Source of the DNA: Azospira sp. I13
Lineage (GTDB): Bacteria > Pseudomonadota > Gammaproteobacteria > Burkholderiales > Rhodocyclaceae
Assembly (NCBI RefSeq): GCF_003112695.1
Contig: NZ_BFBP01000002.1
Location: 436,970 to 500,969, forward strand
Direction of reading: 5' to 3'
Length of the DNA: 64,000 nucleotides
Part shown: piece by piece, positions 53,831-62,286 of the stretch
How positions within the stretch are numbered: position 1 is the stretch's first letter
Layout: the number at the start of each line of letters is the position of its first letter
Made by a program: the position numbers and the translations under genes
Notes under the pieces: generated by a model
What the model saw: the letters and a program-made list of their open reading frames with translations, nothing else
Told to the model about the DNA's origin: nothing
The model's database searches: none

Positions 53831-55798
53831 CTACCCCTTAAGCAAGCGGTCCTCCGCCGCCTCCAGCCCTTCCACCGTCCCCAGCAGGACCACCACGTCG
53901 CCTTCCCGCAGGCAGGTTTCAGGCAGGGGCTCCAGGGCCCGGATGTCACGCCGACGCACGGCGCTGACCTCCACGCCGAAGGAGGCCAGGTCCAGCTCGG
54001 CCAGAGTACGCCCGACACCATAGGCGCCAGCACCGATAGCCACGGAATGCAGGCGGGACTGCTGGTTCTCGCCCAGATCGGCCTCCCGGTCGGAAACCCC
54101 GTGGAAGAAGCCTCGCAGCAGGCGATAACGCTGCCCCCGGATATCGCGGATCATTTTCAGCACGCGGTTCAGGGGCACCCCGAGCAGCACCAGGGCGTGG
54201 GAAGCCAGCATGATGCTAGCCTCCAGGGATTCGGGCACCACTTCCGCCGCCCCGGCCCGGCTCAGGGCATCCATGTCCGCTTCGTCGGCGGTACGCACCA
54301 CCACCGGCATGTCGGGCTTCAGCTCCCGGACATGGTGCAGCACCTTCTCCGCCGCCGGGGTATTGGCAAAGCTGACGATGACCACGCTGGCCCGGGCCAG
54401 GCCGGCCGCCACCAGGGTTTCCCGACGGGCGGCATCGCCGTAGACCACGGTTTCACCGGCTGCCGCCGCTTCCCGCACCCGCTCGGGGTCCAGGTCCAGG
54501 GCCACGTAGGAAATGTGCTCCCGGGAAAGGAAGCGGGCCAGGTACTGGCCGCTACGGCCGAAGCCGCAGATGATGGCGTGCTTCTCGGTGCTCATGGTCT
54601 GGGCCGCAATTTTGGTCAGTTCCATGGAGCGCATCAGCCATTCGCTGGCGGCAAAGCGCAGCACCACCTTATCGCTGTACAGCACGATGAGGGGTGCCAG
54701 GAGCAGGGAAAGCACCAGGGCCGCCAGGGTCACTTGGAGCACGGGTTCGGGCACCAGATTGCTGGCGCTCACTTCCGTCAGCAGCACAAAACCGAACTCA
54801 CCCCCGGCACACAGCCACAGGCCAACCCGCAGGGCATTGCCCGGCGTGGCGCCAAAGGTGCGGGAGAGGGCGGCGATCAGGCCGAACTTGACCAGCAACA
54901 GGCAGGCCAGGGCTGCCAGCACCCAGGGCAGGTATTCGATGACGGCTGCACCGTCCAGCAACATGCCGACCGTGACAAAGAAAAGGCCCATCAGCACGTC
55001 GCGGAAAGGCTTGATGTCTTCCTCCACCTGGTGCCGGTATTCGGTTTCGGAAATCAGCATGCCGGCGACAAAGGCCCCCAGGGCCAGGGACAGACCGGCC
55101 ATTTCGGTGATGTGGGCCAGCCCCAGGGTGATCAACAGCACATTGAGCATGAACAGCTCGGCCGACTTGCCCCGGGCGACGATGTAGAACCACCGCCGCA
55201 TCAGCTTCTGGCCAAGGAACAGCACCAGGGTCAGGACCAGGGCCGCCTTGCCCATGGCCCAGGCGATTTCCAGGGCCATCTCCCCAGGGGGCCGGGAAAA
55301 GGCGGGAATAAGGATGAGCAGGGGCACCACGGCCAGGTCCTGGAACAGCAGCACGCCGATGACATCCCGCCCGTGGGGGGATTCCAGTTCCAGACGCTCC
55401 GCCAGCAACTTAGAAAGGACGGCGGTGGAGGACATGGCGAGGACCCCGCCCAGGGCCACACCGGCCTGCCAGCCAAGCCCGGCGCCGATACCCACGCCCA
55501 CCGCCAGCACGATGGTCAGCAGCACCTGCATCAGGCCCAGCCCGAATACCACCCGCTTCATGGCGTAGAGCTTGGGCAGGGAGAATTCCAGGCCGATAGA
55601 GAACATCAGGAAGACCACGCCGAATTCGGCCAGGTGCTCGGCGCCGCTCACGTCCTTGATGAAATTGAGGGCGTGGGGGCCAATGGCGGCGCCCACCAGC
55701 AGGTAGCCGAGAATGGGCGGCAACCCGAGGCGGCGGAACAGGGTCACCACCAAGACGGCAGCGGCGAGCAGCAGCAGGACCAGTTGCAGGGAATTCAT
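53831..55798 (-). CDS. CPA2 cation:proton antiporter with TrkA domains (KefB/YbaL type)
   Basis: A 655-residue protein. The N-terminal exchanger domain (about 1-385) has some twelve hydrophobic helices, with GLPPILGYLLVGAAIGP and LGGVLAMSSTAVLSKLL. A Rossmann TrkA-N domain (about 405-520) shows IICGFGRSGQYLARFL (GxGxxG), and a TrkA-C domain (about 565-650) ends the protein. Such proteins exchange potassium or sodium for protons under ligand control. The ATG giving MNSLQLVLLLL was chosen; the open frame further upstream is not hydrophobic and crosses the kdsD promoter. It is divergent from kdsD. Confidence 0.93.
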   Translation of the reverse strand: MNSLQLVLLLLAAAVLVVTLFRRLGLPPILGYLLVGAAIGPHALNFIKDVSGAEHLAEFGVVFLMFSIGLEFSLPKLYAMKRVVFGLGLMQVLLTIVLAVGVGIGAGLGWQAGVALGGVLAMSSTAVLSKLLAERLELESPHGRDVIGVLLFQDLAVVPLLILIPAFSRPPGEMALEIAWAMGKAALVLTLVLFLGQKLMRRWFYIVARGKSAELFMLNVLLITLGLAHITEMAGLSLALGAFVAGMLISETEYRHQVEEDIKPFRDVLMGLFFVTVGMLLDGAAVIEYLPWVLAALACLLLVKFGLIAALSRTFGATPGNALRVGLWLCAGGEFGFVLLTEVSASNLVPEPVLQVTLAALVLSLLLAPLIVLYSDKVVLRFAASEWLMRSMELTKIAAQTMSTEKHAIICGFGRSGQYLARFLSREHISYVALDLDPERVREAAAAGETVVYGDAARRETLVAAGLARASVVIVSFANTPAAEKVLHHVRELKPDMPVVVRTADEADMDALSRAGAAEVVPESLEASIMLASHALVLLGVPLNRVLKMIRDIRGQRYRLLRGFFHGVSDREADLGENQQSRLHSVAIGAGAYGVGRTLAELDLASFGVEVSAVRRRDIRALEPLPETCLREGDVVVLLGTVEGLEAAEDRLLKG

Positions 55799-55860
55799 GG
55801 ACGCAGAAAAGTCGGGGGAGAGGCGGAAAACCGCGCCCCGCCGGGCTGACGGGGCAGGGG

Positions 55861-55869
55861 TGGTATACT
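55861..55869 (+). promoter_or_regulatory. Extended -10 promoter for kdsD
   Basis: TGGTATACT is an extended -10 element ending 27 bases before the kdsD ATG, in the 98-base divergent gap. No good -35 lies at the right distance, which fits extended -10 promoters. Confidence 0.5.
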
Positions 55870-55896
55870 TGTAGCAATCATAACCGCTGCATTCCC

Positions 55897-56910
55897 ATGA
55901 ACCAAACTTCCGTGCCTGAAACGCCGCCCGTCCCCTCCCCTGCCACCTCCCCCGTGCTCGAACTGGCACGGCAGGTGTTGCGCATCGAGGCGGAGGCGGT
56001 GGCCGCCCTGATCGACCGCCTGGACGGCGCCTTTCTCGACGCGGTAAACCTCATTCTCAACTGCTCCGGCCGGGTCATCGTCAGCGGCATGGGCAAGTCG
56101 GGCCACGTCGGCCGCAAGATCGCCTCTACCCTGGCCAGCACCGGCACACCCGCCTATTTCGTGCATCCGGCGGAAGCCAGCCACGGCGACCTGGGCATGA
56201 TCCTGCGTCAGGATGTGCTGATCGCCCTCTCCAACTCCGGCGAAAGCGCCGAGTTGCAGGCCATCGTGCCCATTATCAAGCGTCAGGGTGCCAAGCTCAT
56301 CGCCATGACCGGCAACCCCCAGTCCTCCCTGGGCAAGGAAGCGGACGTGCACCTCAATGCCGGTGTCGCCCAGGAAGCCTGCCCCCTCAACCTGGCCCCC
56401 ACCGCCAGCACCACTGCAGCCCTGGCCCTGGGCGACGCCCTGGCCGTGGCCCTGCTGGATGCCCGCGGTTTCGGCCCGGAAGATTTTGCCCGCTCCCACC
56501 CCGGCGGTTCCCTCGGCCGTCGCCTGCTGACCCATGTGCGGGATGTCATGCGGGCCGGCGAAGCCGTGCCCCGGGTGACGCCGGAAGCCACCTTGGCGGA
56601 AGCGGTGCTGGCCATTTCCAAAGGCGGCCTGGGCATGACGGCCGTGGTGGATGGGGAACAGCGCGTCCTCGGTATTTTCACCGATGGCGACCTGCGCCGG
56701 GCTTTTGCCCGGGACGTGGACCTCAAGGCCGTGCGCATCGACGCCGTGATGAGCCCCGCCCCCCGCTGCATCGCCCCGGAGAAGTTGGCGGTGGAAGCGG
56801 TGGAAATGATGGAACGCTGCAAGATCAACCAGCTGCTGGTGGCCGATCCCCAGGGCCGGCTGCTGGGCGCCCTCAACATGCACGACCTCTTCCAGGCCAA
56901 GGTGATCTGA
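55897..56910 (+). CDS. kdsD: Arabinose-5-phosphate isomerase KdsD
   Basis: A 337-residue isomerase that converts ribulose-5-P to arabinose-5-P, the first step to Kdo for lipopolysaccharide. An N-terminal SIS domain (about 45-180) has VSGMGKSGHVGRKIASTLAS and HPAEASHGDLGM. Two CBS domains (about 215-335) have FTDGDLRRAF and INQLLVADPQGRL. It overlaps kdsC by one base. It is the first gene of kdsD-kdsC-lptC-lptA. Confidence 0.96.
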   Translation: MNQTSVPETPPVPSPATSPVLELARQVLRIEAEAVAALIDRLDGAFLDAVNLILNCSGRVIVSGMGKSGHVGRKIASTLASTGTPAYFVHPAEASHGDLGMILRQDVLIALSNSGESAELQAIVPIIKRQGAKLIAMTGNPQSSLGKEADVHLNAGVAQEACPLNLAPTASTTAALALGDALAVALLDARGFGPEDFARSHPGGSLGRRLLTHVRDVMRAGEAVPRVTPEATLAEAVLAISKGGLGMTAVVDGEQRVLGIFTDGDLRRAFARDVDLKAVRIDAVMSPAPRCIAPEKLAVEAVEMMERCKINQLLVADPQGRLLGALNMHDLFQAKVI

Positions 56911-57422
56911 TGTCCGCCGCCCCCCAACTCAAGCTCATGGCCTTCGACGTAGACGGCGTGCTCACCGACGGCAGCCTCTACTACACGGAAGACGGCAAGG
57001 AATTCAAGGCGTTCAACACCCTGGATGGCCATGGCCTGAAGATGTTGCAGAAATCCGGCGTCCGCCTGGCCATCATCACCGGCCGCAAGTCCGGCTGCGT
57101 CGAACATCGTGCCCGCAACCTGGGCATCGACCTGCTCTTTCAGGGCGTCGAGGACAAGCGCCAGGTCATGGCCGAGCTGCTGCAACGGGAAGGCATCAGC
57201 TTTGCCGAAGCCGGCTACATGGGCGACGACGTGGTGGATCTGCCCATCATGCGGGCCTGCGGCTTTTCCGCCGCCCCCGGCAACGCCCATGCCTTCGTCA
57301 AGCGCCATGCCACCTATGTAGCCGAACAGCTGGGTGGGCGGGGCGCCGTGCGGGAAGTCTGCGAGCATCTGCTGCAACAGCGGGGCCAGCTTGAGGCACT
57401 GCTGGACGCCTATCTGCAATGA
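56910..57422 (+). CDS. kdsC: Kdo-8-phosphate phosphatase KdsC
   Basis: A 170-residue HAD-superfamily phosphatase (C0 type, no cap) that releases Kdo from Kdo-8-P. The nucleophile motif is MAFDVDGVLTDGSLYY, followed by AIITGRKSG and GYMGDDVVDLP. The start overlaps the kdsD stop by one base and the end overlaps lptC by four, so the genes are coupled. Confidence 0.97.
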   Translation: MSAAPQLKLMAFDVDGVLTDGSLYYTEDGKEFKAFNTLDGHGLKMLQKSGVRLAIITGRKSGCVEHRARNLGIDLLFQGVEDKRQVMAELLQREGISFAEAGYMGDDVVDLPIMRACGFSAAPGNAHAFVKRHATYVAEQLGGRGAVREVCEHLLQQRGQLEALLDAYLQ

Positions 57423-58009
57423 AACGTCTGGAACGCTTCGCCAGCGCCCTGTTCCCCATCGTCCTGCTGGGGACCCTGGCGGCGGCCACCTTCTGGCTGG
57501 CCAAAGCCACCCAGTTGCCGGAGCCGGACCGCAGCGGCAAGTTCCGCCACGATCCGGATTACTTCGTGGACAACCTGACCATGAGCCGGCTCGACAAGCA
57601 GGGCACCCTGCGCTCCACCGTCACCGGCAAGCATTTGGTGCATTACCCGGACACCGACGAAACCGACGTGGAACAACCCACCGCCCGCTTCTACAAGCCC
57701 GGCCGGCCCACGGTTACGATGAGTAGCGATGTGGGCCATATCAACAGCGACGGTAGCGAGGTCAAACTGACCCATAACGTCAAGGTCGTGCGGGACCCCA
57801 GCAAGGAGCGGGAAGCCATGGTGGCCACCGCCCCCGACCTGCTGGTGTACCCTGATGCTGAAACCGCCCACACCCCCAGCCAGGTGCGCATGGTCCAGGG
57901 AAAGTCCTGGGTCCAGGGCCACGGCCTGCGGGTGGACAACGCCACCATGACTACCATTCTCGAATCCCGGGTGACGGGACAATTCGCCAGCAAACACGAA
58001 AAGCGCTGA
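57419..58009 (+). CDS. lptC: LPS export protein LptC
   Basis: A 196-residue bitopic inner-membrane protein: N-terminal helix (about 10-28), then a periplasmic beta-jellyroll domain that hands lipopolysaccharide from LptBFG to LptA. The segment DYFVDNLTMSRLDKQG and the HYPDTDETDVEQPTARF motif are typical. It overlaps kdsC by four bases; lptA starts 2 bases after its stop. Confidence 0.94.
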   Translation: MKRLERFASALFPIVLLGTLAAATFWLAKATQLPEPDRSGKFRHDPDYFVDNLTMSRLDKQGTLRSTVTGKHLVHYPDTDETDVEQPTARFYKPGRPTVTMSSDVGHINSDGSEVKLTHNVKVVRDPSKEREAMVATAPDLLVYPDAETAHTPSQVRMVQGKSWVQGHGLRVDNATMTTILESRVTGQFASKHEKR

Positions 58010-58011
58010 CC

Positions 58012-58626
58012 ATGAGCCGACATTACGCCGCCCTGCCCCTGGGCCTGCTTCTTCTGGGCCTCGCCGCCCCCCCCGCCCTGGCGGAAAAGGCCGACCGGGA
58101 AAAGCCCGTGAACCTGGAGGCCGACCGGGTCACCGTGGATGACGCCAAGAAGGTGCACATCTTCGACGGCAACGTCACCCTGACCCAGGGCACCCTGGTC
58201 ATCCGCGGCGACCGCATCGTCGTCACCCAGGATGACAGCGGCTTCCAGAAGGGCATCGCCACCGGCAATCCGGCCAAGTTCAAGCAGAAGCGCGAGGGCC
58301 GCGACGATTACGTCGAGGGCATCGCCCTGCGCATCGAGCACAATGCCAAGACGGAAAAGACCGAACTCTTCGACAAGGCCTGGGTGAAGAGTGGCCAGGA
58401 CGAAGTCCGCGGCCATTACATCCAGTACGACTCCCTCACCGAGCAGTACCTGGTCACCGCCTCCAAGGTGGCCGGCGAAGCCAGCCCCGGGGTGCCGGCC
58501 GGGCGGGTGCGGGCCATCATCCAGCCGAAAAACAAGGACAACGAATCACAATCAGAAGGAGCTGCGGGTAGCAGAGGATCCCTAACCCTAAAGCCCTCTA
58601 TTTCCCTCCCATCTCGCAAGGAGTAA
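58012..58626 (+). CDS. lptA: LPS periplasmic bridge protein LptA
   Basis: A 204-residue periplasmic protein with a signal peptide (cleavage near PALA|EKA, about 24) and an OstA-like jellyroll domain (about 30-145: GNVTLTQGTLVIRGD, DDYVEGIALRIE). It polymerises into the bridge that carries lipopolysaccharide across the periplasm. The last 28 residues after AIIQPKNKD are low-complexity and look unlike the family, with lower GC in the DNA. Normally lptB and rpoN follow; here an enoyl-CoA hydratase does. Confidence 0.93.
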   Translation: MSRHYAALPLGLLLLGLAAPPALAEKADREKPVNLEADRVTVDDAKKVHIFDGNVTLTQGTLVIRGDRIVVTQDDSGFQKGIATGNPAKFKQKREGRDDYVEGIALRIEHNAKTEKTELFDKAWVKSGQDEVRGHYIQYDSLTEQYLVTASKVAGEASPGVPAGRVRAIIQPKNKDNESQSEGAAGSRGSLTLKPSISLPSRKE

Positions 58627-58632
58627 CGCCTC

Positions 58633-59409
58633 GTGACCTACGAGTACATCATCGCTGAAGCCAAAGGCCGTGTCGGCCTCATCACCCTCAACCGCCCCAA
58701 GGCCCTCAACGCCCTGTGCGACCCCTTGGTGGATGAGCTGGGCGACGCCCTCACCGAATTCGAAGCCGACGAGAACATCGGCTGCATCGTCATCACCGGT
58801 TCCGACAAGGCTTTTGCCGCCGGCGCCGACATCAGCATGATGAAGGACTTCTCCTACATGGACGCCTACAAGGGCGACTACATCACGCGCAACTGGGAAA
58901 AGGTGAAGACCTGCCGCAAGCCCGTCATCGCCGCGGTGGCCGGCTACGCCCTGGGCGGCGGCTGTGAACTGGCCATGAGCTGCGACTTCATCATCGCCGC
59001 CGACAACGCCCAGTTCGGCCAACCCGAAGTCAAGCTGGGCATCCTCCCGGGTGCCGGCGGCACCCAGCGCCTGCCCCGTGCCGTGGGCAAGGCAAAAGCC
59101 ATGGACCTGTGCCTCTCCGCCCGCATGATGGATGCTACCGAAGCCGAGCGCGCCGGCCTGGTTTCCCGCATCGTGCCCGCCGACAAGCTGCTGGAAGAGA
59201 CCCTCGGCGCCGCCGAGAAGATCGCCTCCTACTCCCTGCCGGTGGTCATGATGATCAAGGAAAACGTGAATCGGGCCTTCGAAAGCAGCCTCAACGAAGG
59301 CCTGCTCTTCGAGCGTCGCCAGTTCCACGCCGCCTTTGCCCTGGAAGACCAGAAGGAAGGCATGGCCGCCTTCGTCGAGAAGCGCAAGCCGGCCTTCAAG
59401 CACCGCTAA
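58633..59409 (+). CDS. Enoyl-CoA hydratase (crotonase)
   Basis: A 258-residue crotonase that hydrates trans-2-enoyl-CoA in fatty-acid oxidation. The oxyanion-hole segments [10 protein letters not shown] and [11 protein letters not shown], the first catalytic Glu (CELAM), the second (FGQPEVKLG) and PGAGGTQRL are all present, so it should be active. AAGGAG lies 9 bases before the GTG start. It follows lptA by 6 bases but belongs to another pathway. The next genes are phasins, and (R)- or (S)-hydroxyacyl-CoA could feed polyhydroxyalkanoate; the stereochemistry of this family is usually (S), so a direct link is uncertain. Confidence 0.94.
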   Translation: MTYEYIIAEAKGRVGLITLNRPKALNALCDPLVDELGDALTEFEADENIGCIVITGSDKAFAAGADISMMKDFSYMDAYKGDYITRNWEKVKTCRKPVIAAVAGYALGGGCELAMSCDFIIAADNAQFGQPEVKLGILPGAGGTQRLPRAVGKAKAMDLCLSARMMDATEAERAGLVSRIVPADKLLEETLGAAEKIASYSLPVVMMIKENVNRAFESSLNEGLLFERRQFHAAFALEDQKEGMAAFVEKRKPAFKHR

Positions 59410-59506
59410 GCAAGCTCCGGGGCGGCATTCGCCGCCCCATCCCCGCCGCCGCCAGGCCGCCCAAAACCCTCTCCTAACCCCCTGTTTCCAAAGCAAAGAA
59501 ATATTT

Positions 59507-59521
59507 TTGTGCGACGCACAA
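59507..59521. promoter_or_regulatory. Upstream palindromic operator of the phasin promoter
   Basis: TTGTGC-GAC-GCACAA is a perfect inverted repeat (part of a longer 59504-59524 palindrome) with the core TGC-N3-GCA. It lies 7 bases before the -35 box. Its centre is exactly 60 bases from the centre of the related element at 59567. The core agrees with the CTGC-N3-GCAG motif I recall for the PHA regulator PhaR of Paracoccus; assignment to PhaR is inference. Confidence 0.65.
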
Positions 59522-59528
59522 AAAATGC

Positions 59529-59556
59529 TTGACAGGAATCCGCCGCCCCCTATAAT
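59529..59556 (+). promoter_or_regulatory. Consensus sigma-70 promoter of the first phasin gene
   Basis: TTGACA (59529-59534) and TATAAT (59551-59556) are both perfect, with a 16-base spacer. Transcription would start near 59563, about 95 bases before the ATG. Such a strong promoter fits an abundant granule protein and implies a repressor, for which the two flanking palindromes are candidates. Confidence 0.92.
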
Positions 59557-59566
59557 TGGGCCTACA

Positions 59567-59581
59567 TGTTGCAGCGCAACA
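59567..59581. promoter_or_regulatory. Downstream palindromic operator of the phasin promoter
   Basis: TGTTGC-AGC-GCAACA is a perfect 15-base inverted repeat just after the predicted start point. A protein bound here would block initiation or early elongation. It shares the TGC-N3-GCA core with the element at 59507. Confidence 0.65.
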
Positions 59582-59658
59582 ACCGGCAGCAGCCATAATA
59601 AAAGCCAGTCAAGCATTGCCCTGCGGATGTTTCACCACTGACTTTTTAGGAGATGACC

Positions 59659-60237
59659 ATGACCAATTTCGCCACCCCCGAACAATTCGCCGCCGCCAAC
59701 AAAGCCACCGTTGACTCCCTGCTGGCCCTGGCCAACACTGCTTTCGCCAGCGCCGAGCGCATCGCCGCCCTGAACCTGCACACCGCCCGCGCCGTCATCG
59801 AAGACAGCGTCGCCAACACCAAGGCTCTGCTGGGTGCCAAGGATGCTCAGGAAGCCCTGTCCCTGCAGGCCTCCCTGACCCAGCCCAACGTCGAGAAGGC
59901 TGTTGCCTACTCCCGTAGCGTGTACGAAATCGCCGCCCAGACCCAGGAAGAACTGACCAAGGTCGTGGAAGTGCAATTCAACGAATTCAACAAGAACGTC
60001 GCCGGCCTGCTGGACAAGGTTTCCAAGACCGCTCCCGCCGGTTCCGACGTGGCCGTGGCTGCCGTCAAGTCCGCCATCGCCGCCGCCAACTCCGCTTACG
60101 ACAGCATGAACAAGGCTGCCAAGCAGGTTGCTGAAATCGCTGAAGCCAACGTTGCTGCCGCCACCAACGCCACCGTCAAGGCTGTGGGCGCCACCTCCGC
60201 TGCCGCTGCCACCGCTTCCAAGAAGAAGACCGCCTAA
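59659..60237 (+). CDS. Phasin family protein (first copy)
   Basis: A 192-residue, Ala-rich, helical protein of the phasin family that coats polyhydroxyalkanoate granules and limits their fusion. Typical segments are TPEQFAAANKATVDSLLAL, ALLGAKDAQEAL and YSRSVYEIAAQTQEEL; the C-terminal part is Ala/Lys-rich. AGGAG lies 6 bases before the ATG at 59659; the ATG at 59653 directly abuts it and is less likely. It has a consensus promoter and its own terminator. It is a paralogue of the gene at 60486. Confidence 0.95.
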   Translation: MTNFATPEQFAAANKATVDSLLALANTAFASAERIAALNLHTARAVIEDSVANTKALLGAKDAQEALSLQASLTQPNVEKAVAYSRSVYEIAAQTQEELTKVVEVQFNEFNKNVAGLLDKVSKTAPAGSDVAVAAVKSAIAAANSAYDSMNKAAKQVAEIAEANVAAATNATVKAVGATSAAAATASKKKTA

Positions 60238-60262
60238 GACTTCTTCAAGGCGAACAGCACCC

Positions 60263-60290
60263 AAAACCCCGGCCTGGCGCCGGGGTTTTT
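60263..60290 (+). terminator. Intrinsic terminator of the first phasin gene
   Basis: AAAACCCCGGC (60263-60273) pairs with GCCGGGGTTTT (60279-60289) around a 5-base loop and ends in a T-run, 25 bases past the stop codon. Confidence 0.92.
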
Positions 60291-60327
60291 ACCATCTGGC
60301 CGCTGCAATGTGGCGGCAATACATATT

Positions 60328-60336
60328 TGCTATACT
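60328..60336 (+). promoter_or_regulatory. Extended -10 promoter of the second phasin gene
   Basis: TGCTATACT is an extended -10 element. Transcription would start near 60343, leaving a leader of about 140 bases. No close copy of the TGC-N3-GCA palindromes of the first phasin gene is seen here, so the two genes may be controlled differently. Confidence 0.5.
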
Positions 60337-60485
60337 GGATGCATTCGGCCCTACTGAAACGACATATCTCCGAATATGCCGGCTGACAGTACGACACAGA
60401 TCAGGATGACCGCAACACCAAACCGGGCCGATCTCACAAAGCAGGTTCATTTCCTTCAAACTCAACGCTAAGCGGAGGATCACCC

Positions 60486-61046
60486 ATGAGCAATCCCAAT
60501 ATCGAACAATTGGCTGCAGCACAAAAGGCCAACGCTGAAGTAATGGCCGCCCTGGTTCACGCCGCCTTCAATGGCGCGGAAAAGATCGCTGAACTGAATC
60601 TGGCCGCAGCCCGTGATTTCCTGAACACTTCCGTGAACGGTACCCAGACCCTGCTGGGCGCCAAGGATGTGCAGGAGGCTGCCAAGCTGCAAACCAACCT
60701 GGCCCAGCCTAACCTGGAAAAGGTCACCGCCTACTACCGCAACCTGTACGAGCTGATCACCGCCACCCAGAAGGAAGTGACCCACCTGATGGAAGAGCAC
60801 TACAACCAGCTCTCCCAAAAGGCCAATTCCGCCATCGAAAAAACCTCCGCCTCCGCTCCCGTGGGCGGCGACGTGGTGGCTGCCACCATGAAGTCGGTGC
60901 TCTCCGCCTCTACCCAGGCCTTTGACCACTTCACCAAGCTGGCCAAGCAGTTTGCCGACATCGCCGACGCCAACGTCACGGTCGCCTCCAACGCCACGGC
61001 CAAGGCTGTGGGCGCTGCCAGCAAGGCCGCCGCTGCCAAGAAGTAA
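60486..61046 (+). CDS. Phasin family protein (second copy)
   Basis: A 186-residue phasin, similar throughout to the upstream one: LLGAKDVQEAAKLQTNL, YYRNLYELITATQKEV and an Ala/Lys-rich end. AGCGGAGG precedes the ATG. It has its own promoter-like element and terminator, so the tandem pair is made from separate transcripts. It probably arose by duplication; different promoters suggest different timing or amounts. Confidence 0.95.
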   Translation: MSNPNIEQLAAAQKANAEVMAALVHAAFNGAEKIAELNLAAARDFLNTSVNGTQTLLGAKDVQEAAKLQTNLAQPNLEKVTAYYRNLYELITATQKEVTHLMEEHYNQLSQKANSAIEKTSASAPVGGDVVAATMKSVLSASTQAFDHFTKLAKQFADIADANVTVASNATAKAVGAASKAAAAKK

Positions 61047-61084
61047 GCCCTACCGGCGACTGGCGGGAATTCCCGCTTGGCGAC

Positions 61085-61110
61085 AACCCCGGCTCAGGTC
61101 GGGGTTTTTT
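61085..61110 (+). terminator. Intrinsic terminator of the second phasin gene
   Basis: AACCCCG (61085-61091) pairs with CGGGGTT (61100-61106) around an 8-base loop and ends in six T residues, 38 bases past the stop. Confidence 0.88.
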
Positions 61111-61458
61111 ATTGCCTGCGCCCAGGCCGCCCCGTGACCAAGAATGCCAGGAGAGGCAGGCTGGATGCGGACATGGCCAGAGAAGCCCGCCCTGCCTGCC
61201 TCACACGGCAGACCTTACGAAGAATGGCGCCCCTATTGCCTGGCAGAGGCACCCGCCTCGCCAAATCAATTGCCCCGACCCCCGCTCATCCCCCCGGGAT
61301 GAAACACAGCCCATACCCAGCGGGCGGCGGCTGACACCGGCTCACTGCCAACTGGCCAACATCCAGGAGGTCTCCCGGCGAGCATCGGCCAACCGTTCCT
61401 GGTTCCTGGTTCCGGCCTCGCTTCCTGCCGCACATCCCCCTGCCGACTGCGACCAGCC
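61111..61458. other. Gene-free stretch with intergenic repeat copy
   Basis: About 350 bases without a convincing gene: open frames here are short, Pro/Arg-rich and lack ribosome sites. At 61219-61241 lies a 23-base core (GAAGAATGGCG then CCCCTATTGCCT) that matches 63191-63213 at 22 of 23 bases. The rest shows nothing recognisable; short GGCAGG/CCTGCC inverted runs occur at 61150-61205. Confidence 0.6.
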
Positions 61459-62250
61459 TCAACCCTCCCGCCGGCTCCATTGAATGCCCCGGGCTTCCAC
61501 CTCGCGGCGAATCTCCGCCATGGCGGTGGCCACTTGGGATGCCTCCCCTTCGACCCCCAGCTCCAGATGACGCCGCACCCCATCCTCCGTCAATGAAGGC
61601 AGGGAGAACAGGCGCAGCGCGGGGTACTCGGCGACGATGCGCTCCATCAGGTCCAGCAGGGCACTCTCATAGGCGTTGTCGCCCGTCAGGAGCAAGGCCT
61701 CATCCACCTTGGGGGCCTGGTTGAAAAGGTGGGGGTAGAAGGTGTCCAGCACCCAGGCCACCATGGGGTGGGCCATCTGGGGAAAGCCGGGGACGAAGTA
61801 GTGTTCCTTCACCATGAAGCCGGGAATGCGGTTGAAGGGGTTGGGAATGATCTGGCTGCTGGCGGGAAAGGTACCCAGCAACAGGCGCTGGGGCGTGATG
61901 TCGTCGCCGAAGCGAACGCGGATCTCCGCCTCCGCCGCCGGACTCAGCACCAGTTCCTCCCCCAGGGCCGCGGCGGCGGCCTGACGGGTGTGGTCGTCGG
62001 GGGTGTTGCCGATGCCGCCGAAGGAGAACACCGCTTCGCCGCTGGCGAAGCTGCGCTTCAGGGTTTCCGTCAGCCGCGCCCGGTCATCCCCCATGTACTG
62101 CACCCAGGAGAGTTGCAGCCCCCGGGCGCCGAGCAGTTCCGCCAGTTTGGTGAAATGCTTGTCCTGGCGTTTGCCAGAGAGAATCTCGTCGCCAATGATG
62201 AGGGCGCCGAAGCGGGTGGCGTGGGCAGTCTGGGAAACGGGAGCAGTCAT
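61459..62250 (-). CDS. CinA-like molybdopterin-binding domain protein
   Basis: A 263-residue protein made of the MoCF-biosynthesis-like domain of CinA (COG1058) without the C-terminal PncC amidase. Marks are ALIIGDEILSGKRQDKH at the start, SFGGIGNTPDDHTRQA and GFMVKEHYFVPGFPQM. Related proteins are pyrophosphatases acting on ADP-ribose-like compounds; the role of this short form is not known. It follows the EI24-like gene by 36 bases on the same strand. Confidence 0.88.
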   Translation of the reverse strand: MTAPVSQTAHATRFGALIIGDEILSGKRQDKHFTKLAELLGARGLQLSWVQYMGDDRARLTETLKRSFASGEAVFSFGGIGNTPDDHTRQAAAAALGEELVLSPAAEAEIRVRFGDDITPQRLLLGTFPASSQIIPNPFNRIPGFMVKEHYFVPGFPQMAHPMVAWVLDTFYPHLFNQAPKVDEALLLTGDNAYESALLDLMERIVAEYPALRLFSLPSLTEDGVRRHLELGVEGEASQVATAMAEIRREVEARGIQWSRREG

Positions 62251-62286
62251 GGGTCCTCGCGTCGTTGAGGTCGTAAAGGATGCAAA

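Noticed and set aside
54047-55849. 600-codon plus-strand frame opposite the antiporter gene
   Set aside because: Gln/His/Gly-rich antisense frame; the minus-strand product has clear exchanger and TrkA domains.
61112-61483. 123-codon plus-strand frame in the gap after the second phasin
   Set aside because: Pro/Arg/Ser-rich, no ribosome site, covers a repeat and runs into the end of the CinA-like gene; not supported as a gene.
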